This document shows, piece by piece, positions 14,701 to 14,985 of a DNA stretch of 14,985 nt. Source of the stretch: an uncultured Bacteroidales bacterium (lineage in GTDB: Bacteria; Bacteroidota; Bacteroidia; Bacteroidales; UBA932); the NCBI GenBank assembly GCA_945874815.1, contig CAMCIE010000007.1:1-14985 (forward strand), written 5' to 3'. The notes beneath the pieces were generated by a model. That model was not told where the DNA came from. It did no database searches and saw only the letters and a program-made list of their open reading frames with translations. The number at the start of each line of letters is the position of its first letter. Position 1 is the stretch's first letter. The position numbers and the translations under genes are program-made.

Positions 14701-14985
14701 TGTCATAGGTGATGTACGGGTCGTTCATATCCACCCAGTAGCCAATCCTTTCAGTAAGGTTCACCCACTCCGCGGTATATTTCATCACTTCCTTGCGGCA
14801 AGCCTGGTTGTATTCCTCAACGCTGATCTTGCTGCCAATATCTTCCTTGGTGATGCCGAGCATTTTCTCCACTCCGAGCTCTACCGGGAGTCCGTGAGTA
14901 TCCCAGCCGGCCCTTCTGTTGACCTTGTATCCGCTCTGGGTCTTGTAGCGGCAGATGGAGTCCTTGATCGAACGTGCCATGACAT
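11723..14985 (-). CDS. ileS: Isoleucyl-tRNA synthetase, 5' end cut by the window
   Basis: Charges tRNA-Ile with isoleucine and hydrolyses mischarged Val-tRNA. About 1087 residues are present; the missing N-terminus is perhaps 60 residues. The frame continues past the ATG at 14980 (upstream codons read NAT-GTC), so that ATG is not the start. Counting from it, visible parts are RAGWDTHGLPVE (22-33), the CP1 editing domain with TTTPWTLPSN (178-187) and GTGIVHIAPTFGADD (290-304), PHCWRTDKP, DQTRGWFYTLHAI, and the ATP-binding loop GNKMSKRLGN (KMSKR at 13099-13085). An anticodon-binding domain and a long C-terminal extension follow. Sequence and length place it in the eukaryote-like IleRS2 group, usually less sensitive to mupirocin. 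The HxGH-type signature motif lies just beyond the window end. Confidence 0.96.
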   Translation of the reverse strand, partial: VMARSIKDSICRYKTQSGYKVNRRAGWDTHGLPVELGVEKMLGITKEDIGSKISVEEYNQACRKEVMKYTAEWVNLTERIGYWVDMNDPYITYDNRYIETLWYLLKKIYDKGLLYKGYSIQPYSPAAGTGLSTHELNQPGCYRDVKDTTATVQFEVIKDEKSQILYGCQTLPVFFLAWTTTPWTLPSNTALCVGPNIDYVRVESFNPYTGDPCIYVVAEALLPSLFNPKAKDIAFSDYKPGDKLVPYRVLDGKFKGSELVGISYHQLIPWFNPGEGAFRVIPGDYVTVEDGTGIVHIAPTFGADDNKVAKAAGVPALMVLDRNGDRCAQVDRQGRFFRVEDMDPDYVKANMSESYVEWAGRYVKNAYDSSLAPDAPTLDVDICVMLKQQGKAFKIEKHTHTYPHCWRTDKPVLYYPLNSWFIRTTAVRERMMELNDTIQWKPESTGTGRFGKWLENIQDWNLSRSRYWGTPLPVWMSEDGKEIKCIGSVKELYAEVDKAVEAGFMTSNPFRNWGFDPEDMSKENYDKIDLHRPYVDNIFLVSDSGKKMTRETDLIDVWFDSGAMPYAQEGLRNLASERFGCTADFIAEGVDQTRGWFYTLHAINTMVSDKCAFKRVISNGLVLDKDGNKMSKRLGNAVDPFKALDKYGPDALRWYMLTNSQPWDNLRFDEAGVDEVRRKFFGTLYNTYSFFALYANVDGFDPATGAVPMSERPEIDRWIISLLNTLVKDVVAAYEDYDVTSAGRLIQDFVCDHLSNWYVRLGRKRFWGGVMDTDKLSAYQTLYQVLVSVAKLAAPIAPFFMERLYLDLVEGADSVHYVPMPEYDSTVVDKDLEERMELAQRASSMVLALRRKVNINVRKPLQKIIIPVIDDKVKTQLEKVKSLILSEVNVKEAEFISDTTGLITKKIRPNFKTLGKAYGKQMKEIAAAFGQLSQEEISAIQASEASAQAYLMHLPSGDVTLSKGDYEITSEDMPGWLVATEGTLTLALDVTITEELRQEGIARELINRIQNLRKDSGFEVTDKITVTIYADGADGEDISLCLKSFGNYIASQTLALSVSSEPASQAGDAPQVEWNDGTIGIKVIKM

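Overview
The window looks like ordinary chromosome from a member of the Bacteroidales (phylum Bacteroidota). The evidence is the style of the proteins: an IleRS of the long eukaryote-like type, the gene order ileS - DksA/TraR-like - lspA, a short SSB paralogue, a TGT without the zinc cysteines, and almost no strong Shine-Dalgarno sites. The genus cannot be fixed from this sequence alone. No phage, insertion sequence, CRISPR array, rRNA or tRNA was seen.

Layout. Plus strand, 1-3419: the 3' part of tgt (queuosine tRNA modification), an LptF/LptG-type lipopolysaccharide export permease, and an NupG-like nucleoside MFS transporter. A long perfect hairpin (3437-3487) closes this block and also the convergent block beyond it. 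Minus strand, 7749 down to 3486: a short ssb, a patatin-like phospholipase, a membrane polyferredoxin that looks like a NapH-NapG fusion with an internal Tat signal, and a Tat/lipobox aldo-keto reductase carrying two Fe-S motifs. The phospholipase, polyferredoxin and reductase are overlapping or tightly spaced, so they are probably co-transcribed. A 363-base AT-rich divergent region (7750-8112) holds small repeats, a palindrome and weak promoter-like matches. Plus strand, 8113-10620: a small zinc-ribbon protein of unknown function and a lipoprotein M3 peptidase (Dcp type), ended by a hairpin with A- and T-tracts. Minus strand, 14985 down to 10683: ileS (5' end cut off), a DksA/TraR-family protein with a degenerate zinc finger, and lspA.

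Most interesting part: the pair at 3486-6382. The polyferredoxin can be read as four membrane helices with two CxxxCP motifs and two cytoplasmic ferredoxin clusters, then a Tat-like helix, then four NapG-like cluster motifs on the periplasmic side. Eleven bases downstream is an aldo-keto reductase with its own SRREFIK Tat motif, a lipobox cysteine and eight-plus Fe-S cysteines. Together they suggest an electron path from the quinone pool to an exported, membrane-anchored aldo-keto reductase. This is inference; neither substrate nor direction is visible. Other points of interest are replaced metal-site or active-site residues in TGT, the DksA-like protein and LspA, and an IleRS of the lineage in which the class I signature motif can be altered.
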